Of a stretch of 64,000 nucleotides of DNA, positions 8,205 to 16,587 are shown piece by piece (the first letter of the stretch is position 1; each line of letters starts with the position of its first letter). The stretch covers positions 934,074 to 998,073 of the forward strand of contig FN543093.2 of NCBI GenBank assembly GCA_000027065.2, read 5' to 3'. A program made the position numbers and the translations under genes. The notes beneath the pieces were generated by a model, which made no database searches, had not been told where the DNA came from, and saw only the letters and a program-made list of their open reading frames with translations. The stretch comes from Cronobacter turicensis z3032 (GTDB lineage: Bacteria; Pseudomonadota; Gammaproteobacteria; Enterobacterales; Enterobacteriaceae).

Positions 8205-8959
8205 CAGACCAGTCTCCGTTTGTGCCACACCGCCTCGCGGGTGACGGTGTGATAAGGCGCTCTGTCCAGTGCGTAAGCCATGGTCATGGCGTCGAGCATG
8301 CTCCAGAGGATGTCGAGCTTAAACTGCAAAATCTCCAGCATTCGCTGCTGGCGCTCCATCGTGTTGCAGTACTCCAGCGCGAGCGAAAGCCCGTGCTCCA
8401 CGTCGCGGCGCGCCTGGCTTAAGCGGCTGCGGAAGTAGTCATAGCCTTCCGCTTCAATCCAGGTGTAGTGCTGCGGCCAGCTGTCGAGACGCGCCTGGTG
8501 GATCTGCGGGGCGAACAGCTCGGTCAGCGAACTGCACGCGGCCTCTTCCCAGCAGGCGCGGCGGGCGAAGTTTACATAGGCGTCCACCGCGAAGCGCACG
8601 CCCGGCAGTACGCGCTCTTCAGAGAGCAGCGACTCGCGCGACAGCCCGACCGCCTCGCCAAGACGCAGCCAGGCTTCAATGCCGCCTTCGCTGCCGTCAT
8701 AGCCGTCGTGGTCGAGAATGCGCTGCACCCACTGGCGGCGCACTTCCGGGTGCGGACAGTTCGCCATAATGGCGGCGTCCTTGATGGGAATGCTGGTCTG
8801 GTAATAGAACCGGTTCGCCACCCAGCCCTGGATCTGCTCGCGGGTCGCCTCGCCGTTATGCATGGCGATGTGATAAGGGTGGTGAATGTGATAGAACGCG
8901 CCTTTCGCGCGCAGCGCCGCGTCGAATTCGTCGGGCGTCAGCAGTCGTTGCTCGGTCAT
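8204..8959 (-). CDS. pqqC: Pyrroloquinoline-quinone synthase PqqC
   Basis: A 251-residue, all-helical cofactorless oxidase that does the last step of PQQ synthesis, the eight-electron oxidation and ring closure of the Glu-Tyr-derived intermediate. The N-terminal pattern [25 protein letters not shown] and the central [13 protein letters not shown] are characteristic and hold active-site His and Arg residues. The stop overlaps the pqqD start. The length equals that of the Klebsiella enzyme. Confidence 0.95.
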   Translation of the reverse strand: MTEQRLLTPDEFDAALRAKGAFYHIHHPYHIAMHNGEATREQIQGWVANRFYYQTSIPIKDAAIMANCPHPEVRRQWVQRILDHDGYDGSEGGIEAWLRLGEAVGLSRESLLSEERVLPGVRFAVDAYVNFARRACWEEAACSSLTELFAPQIHQARLDSWPQHYTWIEAEGYDYFRSRLSQARRDVEHGLSLALEYCNTMERQQRMLEILQFKLDILWSMLDAMTMAYALDRAPYHTVTREAVWHKRRLV

Positions 8960-8967
8960 AAAGCCTC

Positions 8968-9876
8968 TTATAGCGCGATTACCATCCCGTCGTGGCTTAC
9001 CTCAATGCCCAGCTGGTGCAGGGACTGGCGCTCCGGGGACGCCTCGTTGAGGATCGGGTTGGTATTATTAATATGAATGAGAATCTTGCGCTCTGCGGGC
9101 AGGCGCGCGAGTAAGGCCGCCAGCCCCTGTTCTTCCGACAGCGCCAGATGGCCCATCGCTTTGCCGGTGTTATGGCCGACGCCGGTGGCGGCAAGCTCGT
9201 TGTCGCGCCACAGCGTGCCGTCAATCAGCAGCACGTCGGCGCGCTCAAGCCACGGCAGAATGGCGTCGTCCGGCTCGCCGAGGCCCGGCGCATAGAGCAG
9301 GCTTTTGCCGCCTTCTTCTTCAATAAACAGCGCGACGTTATGGCCCGGCAGCGGGCGGTCGCGGTACGGCGAGTAGGGCGGCGCGTTGCTCAGCAGCGGA
9401 ATGGCGGTGAAATGCACGCCAGGGCAGACCCGCACCTGAAAGCGCGACAGCGGCGCAATTGGGTGATGGAGAAGCCCGCCGTTCCAGTGAGAGAGCATCG
9501 GGAAGACCGGAAAACCGGTGCAGAGATCGTCATGCACTTCCGGCGTGCACCAGACATGGTGCGGGCAGCCTTCACGTAAATTGAGTAATCCCGCGCTGTG
9601 GTCTATCTGGCTGTCGGTGAGAATAATCGCGCCGATGCCGGTGCCGCGCAGCACCCCGGGATTATGCAATTCGGGTGAGGCGAGAAGCTGGTGGCAAATG
9701 TCGGGCGAGACGTTGCACAGCACCCAGTTTTTTCCGTCATCGCTGACGGCGATAGAAGACTGGGTACGCGCGGCGGTTTTCATCGTGCCGTTACGCACGC
9801 CCTGGCAATTGGCGCAGTTGCAGTTCCACTGAGGGAAACCGCCGCCCGCCGCCGAGCCGAGAACTTTGATTTGCAT
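8968..9876 (-). CDS. pqqB: PQQ biosynthesis protein PqqB (metallo-beta-lactamase fold)
   Basis: A 302-residue protein of the metallo-beta-lactamase fold, thought to hydroxylate the tyrosine-derived part of the PQQ precursor. The start [19 protein letters not shown] at 9876 is the family's conserved N-terminus, including the Cys cluster NCNCANCQG; the longer frame to 9927 would read through the attenuator hairpin. The metal-site His pattern is reduced compared with true lactamases ([11 protein letters not shown]), as usual for PqqB. Only eight bases separate it from pqqC. Confidence 0.93.
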   Translation of the reverse strand: MQIKVLGSAAGGGFPQWNCNCANCQGVRNGTMKTAARTQSSIAVSDDGKNWVLCNVSPDICHQLLASPELHNPGVLRGTGIGAIILTDSQIDHSAGLLNLREGCPHHVWCTPEVHDDLCTGFPVFPMLSHWNGGLLHHPIAPLSRFQVRVCPGVHFTAIPLLSNAPPYSPYRDRPLPGHNVALFIEEEGGKSLLYAPGLGEPDDAILPWLERADVLLIDGTLWRDNELAATGVGHNTGKAMGHLALSEEQGLAALLARLPAERKILIHINNTNPILNEASPERQSLHQLGIEVSHDGMVIAL

Positions 9877-9889
9877 GTGCAGAACCGGA

Positions 9890-9927
9890 AAGGAAAAGAG
9901 AAAAGGTGCCCGCGAAGCCGCGGGCAC
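9890..9927 (-). terminator. Attenuator-like terminator between pqqA and pqqB
   Basis: On the minus strand the perfect nine-base stem GTGCCCGCG / CGCGGGCAC (arms at 9906-9914 and 9919-9927, loop GCTT) is followed by CTTTTCTCTTTT. It lies after the pqqA stop and before the pqqB start. Part of transcription should stop here, giving more pqqA message than message for the enzymes, as expected when a peptide precursor is consumed one to one. Confidence 0.8.
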
Positions 9928-9933
9928 AGGCGA

Positions 9934-10011
9934 TTAACGGTTGGAAATGTACAGGGTCACTTCCAGACCCAGGCGCAGGTCAACAAACGCAGGTTTAGTC
10001 CACTTGGTCAT
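9934..10011 (-). CDS. pqqA: PQQ precursor peptide PqqA
   Basis: A 25-residue peptide, [20 protein letters not shown] followed by YISNR. The conserved Glu17 and Tyr21 (E-V-T-L-Y) supply the backbone of PQQ. It is two residues longer at the N-terminus than the 23-residue Klebsiella peptide as I remember it. The ATG at 10011 has AGGAG upstream (GAGGAGTAAGACT before it). It begins the pqq operon and is followed by a strong hairpin. Confidence 0.95.
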   Translation of the reverse strand: MTKWTKPAFVDLRLGLEVTLYISNR

Positions 10012-10088
10012 AGTCTTACTCCTCATCTAACGGGTGACTTTTTACCACCCTGGTGAAACCGATTACCGGCGCGCTTATGTTGCGTAAA

Positions 10089-10104
10089 TGTGATCCAGAT
10101 CGCA
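10089..10104. promoter_or_regulatory. CRP-like site upstream of pqqA
   Basis: The 16-base sequence TGTGATCCAGATCGCA fits the CRP consensus TGTGA-N6-TCACA with one mismatch. It lies about 80 bases before the pqqA start codon. A nearly identical site, TGTGACGCAGATCGCA, lies upstream of lacZ in this window. Catabolite control of PQQ synthesis is inferred. Confidence 0.5.
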
Positions 10105-10122
10105 ACTTAAATGCTTAACCAT

Positions 10123-11181
10123 TTATTGCGATTCTCCCCAGGCGAGCCTGAGCACGCGCAACCAGTTGCGCCAGGCGAGCTTTTCCAGCAGCGGCGCGTC
10201 GAACCCTGCCGCCGCCAGCGCCTGCATCAGACGTGGTAAACCGGTGACGTCGCCCATCGCATCCGGCAGGCTGATGCCGTCGAAGTCCGATCCGAACGCC
10301 ACCCGGTCTTCACCCAGTTTAGTAATCAGATACTCAACGTGCGTAACAATTTCGGACAAGGGCGTGTCGCCGTTGCGCTGTCCATCGGCGCGCAGAAAGG
10401 CGGTGCCGAAGTTCACGCCGACCAGCCCGTCGCTCGCGTTAATGGCCGCGAGTTGCTCATCGGTGAGGTTGCGCGGCTGCGCGCAGAGCGCGTGGGCGTT
10501 GGAGTGCGTCGCCACCAGCGGCCCGCCGCCGATGGCCGCAGTATCGAAAAAAGCCTTCTGATTCATATGCGAGACATCCACCAGCACATGGCGTTCGCGA
10601 CAGGCGCGGATGAGCGCTTTACCCGCAGGCGTTAACCCAACGCCGGTATCCGGCGAGCCAGGAAACGGCCCGCTGACCCCTTCGCCAAAAACGTTCGGGG
10701 TGTTCCAGAATGGCCCGATGCTGCGCACGCCCTGCGCGAGCAGGGCGTCGAGCGGCTCCAGTTGCGCGTCGATCGCCTGCGCGCCTTCGAGATGCAGCAC
10801 CAGCGCCACCACGTCATCCGCCATGCACTGCTCGATATCCGCTACCGTGCGGCAGACGCGCATTTTCCCGCCTGAGGCCTGCGCCATAGCGTGAAAGAGC
10901 CCAATCTGCGCCTGCGTAATGGCGAGCGGATCGTGCATGGTTTCGGCATCCGCCAGCGGCAGATTACGCATCTGCGCGACATACTCCGGCGGCGGCACGA
11001 ACACCGCGAACAGCCCGCCGGCAAAGCCGCCCTGGCGCATGCGCGGATAATCCAGATGGCCGCCTTCGAGGCCGCTGAACACCGCTCCGACAGGCTCGGC
11101 CTCCGCGCGCAGCCACAGGCGCAGCAGCAGATCGTTATGGCCGTCAAACACGGGCGGGAAAGAAGTGTGAAGGGCGTGCAT
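10123..11181 (-). CDS. Membrane-dipeptidase-type M19 peptidase
   Basis: A 352-residue zinc dipeptidase of the renal dipeptidase (amidohydrolase) family. Metal ligands are visible: H15 in DGHNDLL (the usual HxD), the bridging Glu in LHLEGAQAI, the His of LVDVSHMN, and the His residues of ATHSNAHAL; FGSDFDG carries the late Asp. There is no signal peptide, so it is cytosolic. It lies upstream of pqqA on the same strand, separated by about 110 bases that hold a CRP-like site. M19 genes do occur beside pqq operons in enterics, and it could degrade peptide by-products of PqqA processing, but that link is inference. Confidence 0.85.
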   Translation of the reverse strand: MHALHTSFPPVFDGHNDLLLRLWLRAEAEPVGAVFSGLEGGHLDYPRMRQGGFAGGLFAVFVPPPEYVAQMRNLPLADAETMHDPLAITQAQIGLFHAMAQASGGKMRVCRTVADIEQCMADDVVALVLHLEGAQAIDAQLEPLDALLAQGVRSIGPFWNTPNVFGEGVSGPFPGSPDTGVGLTPAGKALIRACRERHVLVDVSHMNQKAFFDTAAIGGGPLVATHSNAHALCAQPRNLTDEQLAAINASDGLVGVNFGTAFLRADGQRNGDTPLSEIVTHVEYLITKLGEDRVAFGSDFDGISLPDAMGDVTGLPRLMQALAAAGFDAPLLEKLAWRNWLRVLRLAWGESQ

Positions 11182-11324
11182 CGGCGCTCCGAAGTAAAAA
11201 AACGGTTAACTTATTGTGGCATGGGTGAGGGGGGACTGCTTAAACGTGGGTGCGGTTTGGTGCTTTATCGGGCCAGGTTTATAATCACCAACTGACAATA
11301 TTTATGGACAAAGGAATGTAACAG

Positions 11325-11796
11325 ATGCGCAGTCAGGTAAAGACGTGTACTTATAAGCATCACGGCAGTAGGCGTAGCGCTGGCGGGAGTCTGGCAGTTG
11401 TGGGATGCCCTCGCACCGACAACAATTATCCGCGCGGATAGCCATGCCGTATACATTGAACATCCCCCCTTAACAACACGCGCTAAAATCGCCTGGTGGA
11501 ACAAAAATAAAGATGTCCTGCAAGAGAAATATCATTTAATCGATGATCCTGAAAACGTTTCCGTAACCGTCATGTATTTCGGGGGCTATGTTGCCGCACC
11601 GACAGGTAGTAATGACGGCTCTATAGACGACTATAATTGCTTCGATGATATTAAAAGCGATAAAAAATGTATTTATAACGATGTCGTGATGAGGGTCGGA
11701 GGAGATTATAATAATAAACTGTTTTTTGGTGTTGATGGGAAATTCTACAGACAAACCCCTGATGGTCAACTGACGCTCCTGGAACGGTTCCGTTAG
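11325..11796 (+). pseudogene. DUF943 family gene with an N-terminal frameshift
   Basis: The body of the gene is a good DUF943 protein: an N-terminal anchor, RADSHAVYIEHPPLTTRAKIAWWNKNK, then two Cys residues in a periplasmic domain. AAAGGA stands before the ATG at 11325, and the first codons read MRSQVK. A stop closes the anchor frame at 11338, and the anchor (ITAVGVALAGVWQLW) is read one base out of phase from about 11341. Removing one base in the run GTAAAGA near 11338-11341 restores one continuous frame to 11796. Either the gene is inactivated, a TTG at 11398 makes an unanchored product, or there is a sequencing error. An intact relative lies at 11869-12297 in the opposite orientation. Confidence 0.65.
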
Positions 11797-11817
11797 TAAT
11801 TTTTTTTCCATAGATAA

Positions 11818-11856
11818 AAGTAAGACATTGAGCTTAGATTGCTCAATGTCTTACTT
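11818..11856. terminator. Long perfect hairpin between convergent DUF943 genes
   Basis: A perfect 16-base stem AAGTAAGACATTGAGC / GCTCAATGTCTTACTT with a seven-base loop lies between the stops of the two convergent DUF943 genes. It is symmetric enough to stop transcription from both sides. Confidence 0.75.
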
Positions 11857-11868
11857 AGAAAATAATAA

Positions 11869-12297
11869 TCACTTGATCTGTAAAGGTTGCTGACCCGACT
11901 CTTGTAACCAGATCTCGTCATCTATGCGGTATTCAGTGTTGCCGCTTCGGGTTTTACTGACAGACATCAGAATATTTTTATCGATGCAGTTACGAGGCGG
12001 AGCGATATCTGCGAAGCATAACCTGTCTGCTTTGCCTTCTTCCTGATACCCATTGCTCCAGGCAAACATATAGATATCTTTATCATTCAGATGATATTTA
12101 TCTGAAAGCGCTTTGCTATTTTTTATCCACCAGTCGATTTTGGCTGAAGAGGATAACGGTAAATCGTTAACCAGGATTTGTGCAGTGAAATAATTTTGGT
12201 GTACATCAATAACTTTTATTGGCTTATTGATCCAGTAAATGATTGTAGCCATAGCGGCCAGAAAAACAGGGATAAGGGCAATGAGCCTCTTTTTCAT
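11869..12297 (-). CDS. DUF943 family protein, membrane-anchored
   Basis: A 142-residue protein with a basic start (MKKR) and one hydrophobic segment at residues 5-23, which would anchor it in the inner membrane with the rest in the periplasm. The family signature is the string QNYFTAQILVNDLPLSSSAKIDWW with an adjacent KNSKAL..KYHL, and two Cys residues (RLCFADI, RNCIDKN) likely pair. DUF943 is an enterobacterial family of unknown function, often beside competition loci. It follows the Tlde1-like toxin and its membrane partner on the same strand after a 69-base gap, so it may be an accessory immunity or adaptor gene; this is inference. Confidence 0.75.
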   Translation of the reverse strand: MKKRLIALIPVFLAAMATIIYWINKPIKVIDVHQNYFTAQILVNDLPLSSSAKIDWWIKNSKALSDKYHLNDKDIYMFAWSNGYQEEGKADRLCFADIAPPRNCIDKNILMSVSKTRSGNTEYRIDDEIWLQESGQQPLQIK

Positions 12298-12366
12298 TAT
12301 GTTGCCTATGGTTAAGCCATGCTGCGCGGTAGTTAATGTCCCGAAAACGCTTTGGGGCAGGCAGCG

Positions 12367-12624
12367 TTATCCATGCCGCGACACCCATTTTTTCCACAAT
12401 AACTTAACCAGAATAAACAACATCAGCGCGACGATGAAATCAGCCGTTGCCATCAATAGCCACCATAATTGCTGTGCATTCAGGAAACCAAGCCATTCTG
12501 CGCTGTCCACCAGCCTGTCTGTTTCCTGCCGGGTAAGTGGGCGCCAGAAATGTACGAGGGGGATAGTTATCAAATAAAGCACAACGAAAAGGAGAATATT
12601 AACCAACAGGACAATCGCTTTCAT
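12367..12624 (-). CDS. Two-segment membrane protein, candidate immunity to the Tlde1-like toxin
   Basis: An 85-residue protein with two hydrophobic segments: residues 3-20 (IVLLVNILLFVVLYLITI) and about 54-74 (MATADFIVALMLFILVKLL). Between them lies a loop of about 35 residues with an amphipathic WWLL stretch. The ATG at 12624 lies inside the last codons of the toxin gene (26-base overlap), so translation is coupled; a longer start at 12648 would add eight residues. I do not recognise the family by sequence. Position right after the toxin is the only evidence for an immunity role. Confidence 0.6.
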   Translation of the reverse strand: MKAIVLLVNILLFVVLYLITIPLVHFWRPLTRQETDRLVDSAEWLGFLNAQQLWWLLMATADFIVALMLFILVKLLWKKWVSRHG

Positions 12625-13120
12625 ACGCCACCACTTCAATTTCTCCATAAGTCACGATGCCTTTCCCAAGTACGACTTTATTTGTTGCCAGTAATGCATT
12701 GCGCAACACCGCAAAATCGGAAGAGTGCTGCAACGTGATACATCCTAGTGATAAACCTTGTCCACCCACAGGGTGAAGACGAAAATTACCTCTTTTGACG
12801 TGGTTTATCCAGGTATAGTCATCAAGCTGGCCGTCTGCGCGGTAGAGTGCGAACCATTGAGTATGATCCGAAGGAGCACCTGATACGCTGTTCCATGAGT
12901 CTATGGCGCTTGTTCTCATTCTTGAGCCTGTGCCTCCTGCGGGCCTGTCTACGATAAGATAACGGCCTGGCGGTAAAGGACCTTTATCAGGCAGCGCGAT
13001 GCATCCGCCTCGATTTCTGTATTTCGCGTCTCCTGAAAAAGCCATAAAGGTTCCAACGCCATACATCAGTAACGGCGAAAAATCAGCATTGTTTATTGTG
13101 AATTTCCCGAAAAGCGCCAC
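12599..13120 (-). CDS. Tlde1-like L,D-transpeptidase toxin (DUF2778), candidate T6SS effector
   Basis: A 173-residue protein with the DUF2778/Tlde1 layout: an N-terminal beta-rich half with GGCIALPDKGPLPPGRYLIVDRP, then the catalytic part NFRLHPVGGQGLSLGCITL with H116, S124 and nucleophile C127. Tlde1 effectors of Salmonella are delivered by T6SS and attack or exchange peptidoglycan tetrapeptides in the target periplasm. The GTG start at 13120 has AAAGGAA eight bases before it. There is no signal peptide. A small membrane protein gene overlaps its 3' end, as expected for toxin and immunity. A housekeeping L,D-transpeptidase is unlikely because the protein is short, unsecreted and paired. Confidence 0.8.
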   Translation of the reverse strand: MALFGKFTINNADFSPLLMYGVGTFMAFSGDAKYRNRGGCIALPDKGPLPPGRYLIVDRPAGGTGSRMRTSAIDSWNSVSGAPSDHTQWFALYRADGQLDDYTWINHVKRGNFRLHPVGGQGLSLGCITLQHSSDFAVLRNALLATNKVVLGKGIVTYGEIEVVAYESDCPVG

Positions 13121-13461
13121 AGCAGTATTCCTTTTTCAAAATCATCCATTAATTTCAATTGCTCTCTGGTATAGCAACATGAAGGCTAACGGCGATATAT
13201 TACTTTACTCCTGCGGTTATGGCGGCGTGGAGCGCGTGTGTTCCACTCATTTAGGAATAACAATAAGGGGTTGTTGTTAGAGGGGAGGTTAATATTATTA
13301 CGTCATCGGGTAATTAAATTCACTATTCGCTGATATTATGTTCTTTACTATTTTGCTTGCCCTGCATTATTACGCTTTTTAGCGCTTCGGTTATTTATTG
13401 TCTCCAGCACATTCCGCTTCCCTGTACTACCCTTTATTTTTAACCTGTTGAAGGAGGCACG
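13121..13461. other. AT-rich intergenic stretch
   Basis: About 340 AT-rich bases between the Tlde1-like gene and the next plus-strand gene. I see no reading frame worth calling. It must carry the promoter of the leftward toxin operon, but no -10/-35 pair stands out. Confidence 0.5.
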
Positions 13462-13758
13462 ATGGCACAGTCGCATCTGATCGATACCCTGGAATTTGGG
13501 CCGGAAAACGCGCCTGAGTGTAAATATGAAATCTACGGCGAGGATGACAAACAGCCGCAATACGCCACGCGGTTTGTGCGTGACGATAGCGGTGAATGGC
13601 AGCCGCAGCAGGACGAGATCCGCTTTGCCGCGCAGCAGGAGCAGCAGGCTGCCAGCAGCACCATGGATTACGGCTACAGCGACGGCGCGCCGGAGCTGCG
13701 CGATCTCCTGGCCGAAGCGAAAGAACACTGCGAGCGCGACTGGCAATCGCGGCAGTAA
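13462..13758 (+). CDS. Hypothetical acidic protein
   Basis: A 98-residue, strongly acidic, Gln-rich soluble protein (YEIYGEDDKQPQ, QPQQDEIRFAAQQEQQ, APELRDLLAEAKEHCERDW). The start is well supported: GAAGGAGG lies seven bases before the ATG. The codon use is GC-rich and host-like, unlike the AT-rich toxin genes next to it. I do not recognise a function. A longer frame on the opposite strand at 13348-13851 is a shadow of it. Confidence 0.65.
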   Translation: MAQSHLIDTLEFGPENAPECKYEIYGEDDKQPQYATRFVRDDSGEWQPQQDEIRFAAQQEQQAASSTMDYGYSDGAPELRDLLAEAKEHCERDWQSRQ

Positions 13759-14005
13759 CGCCAGCCCCGCTGCGCCAGCGGCGGGAATTTCCTTAAATAA
13801 TGACGCAGCCTTGCGGCAAATCTGTACGTTATATTTCCCCTCTTCAGTCATGCCCGCTTCCCTTTTATTCCCTGCGATCGTGCTTATCCCATAAAGCGTT
13901 ACCTGTGCTTAAGGCCAGGCAGACCACGCCATCACATGCGCTGAAAACGCCGAACGCTTAAATACCTGTGTTGACTTAATTTGTATAAAGCATATTTTTC
14001 AGGAC

Positions 14006-14986
14006 ATGAAAACTATTCTGATTATCGCCCCGGAAGGGGGCATGTTGCTGGAAGCGACCGGCATCGCCGATATCTTCACCCGGGCCAACCAGTTGCGGCC
14101 TGCGGATACCCCTGAGCCGCATTATCAGGTGACGCTTGCCACCACCCAGCCGCACCACGTCATCCACGGCGCCTCCGGCTTTAAGCTACTGGCGGAGCAC
14201 CGCCTGTGCGATCTCGCGCCGCACACGCCGTTCGACACTGTCATTGTCACCGGCCGCGGGCTGACGGAAGAAGAGGGCGACCAGGTGGCGCAGTGGCTGT
14301 CCCAGGCGGCCCCGTATGCCCGGCGCGTGGTCTCGGTATGCGGCGGGGCGCTGCTGCTGGCGCAGGCCGGTCTGCTGGACGGACGGCGCGCCACCACCCA
14401 CTGGCGGTTGCTCGATACGCTCGCCGCGCGCTTCCCGGCGGTGACGGTAGAGCGCGGGCCGATTTACGTGCAGGACGGCGACATCTGGACCTCCGCAGGC
14501 GTGACGTCGGGTTTTGACCTGACGCTGGCGTTGCTGGAAGAGGACGGCGGGTTTGAGCTGGCGCGTAACGTCGCCCAGGAGCTGGTGATGTATCTGCGCC
14601 GCCCCGGCGGTCAGTCGCAGTTCAGCCGCTATCTGCTGACCCAGGCGAAAACGCCAGGCCCAATCCGCGATCTCCAGGGCTGGATCCTTGAAAACCTGGC
14701 GCAGGATCTCAGCGTTGAGCGGCTGGCGGAGCAGGTGGCGATGAGCCCGCGCAATTTCACCCGCGTCTTTACCCGCGAAACCGGCGTGCCGCCCGCCCGC
14801 TATGTGGAAGAGGCGCGTCTCGACGCTGCCCGCCAGCGTCTGGAGCAGGGGAGCGAAAGCATTGAACAGGTGGCGACGCAGTGCGGTTTCGGCAACGCCA
14901 TTAATCTGCGCCGCGTCTTTGAGCGCAACCTGCATCTCACGCCGTCGGACTACCGCGAACGCTTCTGCGCGCGTGCATTGGCGTAA
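14006..14986 (+). CDS. GlxA-type AraC family regulator with DJ-1/PfpI domain
   Basis: A 326-residue regulator. Residues 1 to about 190 form a DJ-1/PfpI amidotransferase-like sensor domain, with the elbow Cys C112 in VVSVCGGALLLAQAGLL followed by ATTHW. Residues about 215-320 carry two AraC-type helix-turn-helix motifs (LSVERLAEQVAMSPRNFTRVF and ESIEQVATQCGFGNAINLRRVF). The family (GlxA, FtrA, CdhR) usually responds to small amino or amide compounds. It lies just upstream of, and in the same direction as, a GAPDH paralogue, 78 bases apart, and may control it. The ligand cannot be told from sequence. Confidence 0.85.
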   Translation: MKTILIIAPEGGMLLEATGIADIFTRANQLRPADTPEPHYQVTLATTQPHHVIHGASGFKLLAEHRLCDLAPHTPFDTVIVTGRGLTEEEGDQVAQWLSQAAPYARRVVSVCGGALLLAQAGLLDGRRATTHWRLLDTLAARFPAVTVERGPIYVQDGDIWTSAGVTSGFDLTLALLEEDGGFELARNVAQELVMYLRRPGGQSQFSRYLLTQAKTPGPIRDLQGWILENLAQDLSVERLAEQVAMSPRNFTRVFTRETGVPPARYVEEARLDAARQRLEQGSESIEQVATQCGFGNAINLRRVFERNLHLTPSDYRERFCARALA

Positions 14987-15064
14987 AGTGATCTAATCTC
15001 GTCATTTACGCCATTCGCCCTCTGTTACACACTCTCTACAGAACGTTAACAGAGGAGCTTCATC

Positions 15065-16075
15065 ATGGTTAAAGTAGGCATTAACGGATTTGGCCGTATC
15101 GGCCGCAACGTACTACGCGCCGCGCTGGGCAATGAGGCGTTTCAGGTCGTGGCGATTAACGATCTCACCGACAGCAAAACCTTGGCGCATCTGCTGAAAC
15201 ATGACTCCCTGCTCGGCACATTGCCGGCGACTGTAGAAGCGGGCGAAGGCGAGCTGAAGGTCGACGGGCGCGCCATCCGCGTCTTCTCCGAGCGCGACCC
15301 CGGCAATATTCCGTGGAGCAGCGTGGGCGTGGAAATTGTCATCGAAGCCACCGGTTTCTTTACCGACAAAGCCCAGGCCGAAGCGCATATCACCAAAGGC
15401 GGCGCGAAGCGCGTCATTATTTCGGCCCCCGCGAAAAACGACGACCTGACCATCGTAATGGGCGTTAACCATGAGCAGTACGATCCGGCGCGGCATCACG
15501 TGGTCAGCAACGGCAGCTGCACCACCAACGGCCTCGCGCCCGCAGCCCAGGTGCTGCATCAGCAGTTCGGCATTCAGCACGGCCTGATGAACACCACCCA
15601 CGCTTACACCAACAGCCAGGCGCTTCACGACCAGCCGGAGAAAGATCTGCGCGGCGCGCGTGCGGCGGCGCTCTCCATCGTGCCTTACTCCAGCGGGGCG
15701 GCAAAGGCGATCGGCAAAGTGATCCCTGAACTCGACGGGCGCATGACGGGTTACTCGCTGCGCGTGCCGGTACCGGTAGTGTCGATTGTCGATCTCACCG
15801 TCACGCTCGCCCGCGATGTCACCGTGGAAGAGGTCAACGCCGCGTTCCTGAAGGCGTCCCAGGAAGGGCCGCTGAAAAACATTCTCGGTTACAGCGACGA
15901 ACCGCTGGTCTCCAGCGACTACCGCGGCGATCCGCGCTCGTCCATTATCGACGGCCTCTCGACGCTGGTGATTGGCGGCAACATGGTCAAAATTCTCGCC
16001 TGGTATGATAACGAATGGGGCTTCTCAAACCGGCTGGTGGATCTGGCGCTGTTAATGGCGCGCCGCGGCCTGTAA
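15065..16075 (+). CDS. gap: Type I glyceraldehyde-3-phosphate dehydrogenase paralogue
   Basis: A 336-residue NAD-type GAPDH. The N-terminal Rossmann motif GINGFGRIGR, the INDLTD segment typical of NAD preference, catalytic C152 in NGSCTTNGLAP, and H179 in NTTHAYT are all present. The second Cys of the usual SCTTNCLAP motif is Gly here, unlike E. coli GapA. It probably supplements the housekeeping GapA, which would lie elsewhere. GAGG lies eight bases before the ATG, and a terminator follows. It may be controlled by the GlxA-type regulator immediately upstream. Confidence 0.9.
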   Translation: MVKVGINGFGRIGRNVLRAALGNEAFQVVAINDLTDSKTLAHLLKHDSLLGTLPATVEAGEGELKVDGRAIRVFSERDPGNIPWSSVGVEIVIEATGFFTDKAQAEAHITKGGAKRVIISAPAKNDDLTIVMGVNHEQYDPARHHVVSNGSCTTNGLAPAAQVLHQQFGIQHGLMNTTHAYTNSQALHDQPEKDLRGARAAALSIVPYSSGAAKAIGKVIPELDGRMTGYSLRVPVPVVSIVDLTVTLARDVTVEEVNAAFLKASQEGPLKNILGYSDEPLVSSDYRGDPRSSIIDGLSTLVIGGNMVKILAWYDNEWGFSNRLVDLALLMARRGL

Positions 16076-16090
16076 TGCGCCGTTGTTGAT

Positions 16091-16120
16091 AAAAAGGATG
16101 GCCCTGAGCCATCCTTTTTT
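16091..16120. terminator. Bidirectional terminator between gap and the RidA-like gene
   Basis: AAAAAGGATGGC paired with GCCATCCTTTTTT around a short loop lies between the stops of two convergent genes, with A and T runs on both sides so that it can serve both. Confidence 0.85.
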
Positions 16121-16121
16121 A

Positions 16122-16526
16122 TTATGCGCGCGGCCCGTCCGGGATACGGGCAATCACTTTAATTTCAAAATCAAAACCTGCCAGCCAGTTGACGCCGACG
16201 GCGGTCCAGTTCGGGTACGGCGGCGCCGGGAAAATGGCCTGTTTAACCGCCATAATGGCCGGAAACTGGCGCTCAGGATCGGTATGAAACGTAGTGACAT
16301 CCACCAGATCGTCAAAGGTACAACCGGCGGCGGCGAGCGTCGCGCGCAGGTTCTCAAACGCAAGCCGCACCTGGGCTTCAAAATCCGGCTCCGGCGTGCC
16401 GTCGGCGCGGCTGCCTACCTGGCCTGAAACAAACAGCAGATCGCCGCTGCGGATGGCGGCGGAGTAGCCGTGTTCTTCATACAGCGCATGACGGTTAGCG
16501 GGGAAAACGGGTTCACGAGAGGTCAT
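16122..16526 (-). CDS. RidA/YjgF family protein
   Basis: A 134-residue Rid-family protein. The typical core is LLFVSGQVG, then QVRLAFENLRATLAAAGCTFDDLVDVTTFHTD and a final beta strand FEIKVIARIP. The classic RidA catalytic Arg in the xCxRxQ segment is not evident (PYPNWTAVGVNWLA is here instead), so it is more like the RidA-related subgroups than true enamine deaminase RidA. The ATG at 16526 is chosen because it begins right after the divergent operator region; longer frames would read through it. It is transcribed away from a TetR gene, and three operator copies lie between them. Confidence 0.85.
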   Translation of the reverse strand: MTSREPVFPANRHALYEEHGYSAAIRSGDLLFVSGQVGSRADGTPEPDFEAQVRLAFENLRATLAAAGCTFDDLVDVTTFHTDPERQFPAIMAVKQAIFPAPPYPNWTAVGVNWLAGFDFEIKVIARIPDGPRA

Positions 16527-16587
16527 AGGGTGTCCTGTTAACGGTTGGGCAAGAAGCCGGGTGCGCCTTGCCGGGAATTGATTTAAT

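Noticed and set aside
13348..13851. 167-codon minus-strand frame opposite the acidic protein gene
   Set aside because: The plus-strand frame at 13462 has a strong ribosome binding site; this one does not and is longer only because of the GC-rich composition.
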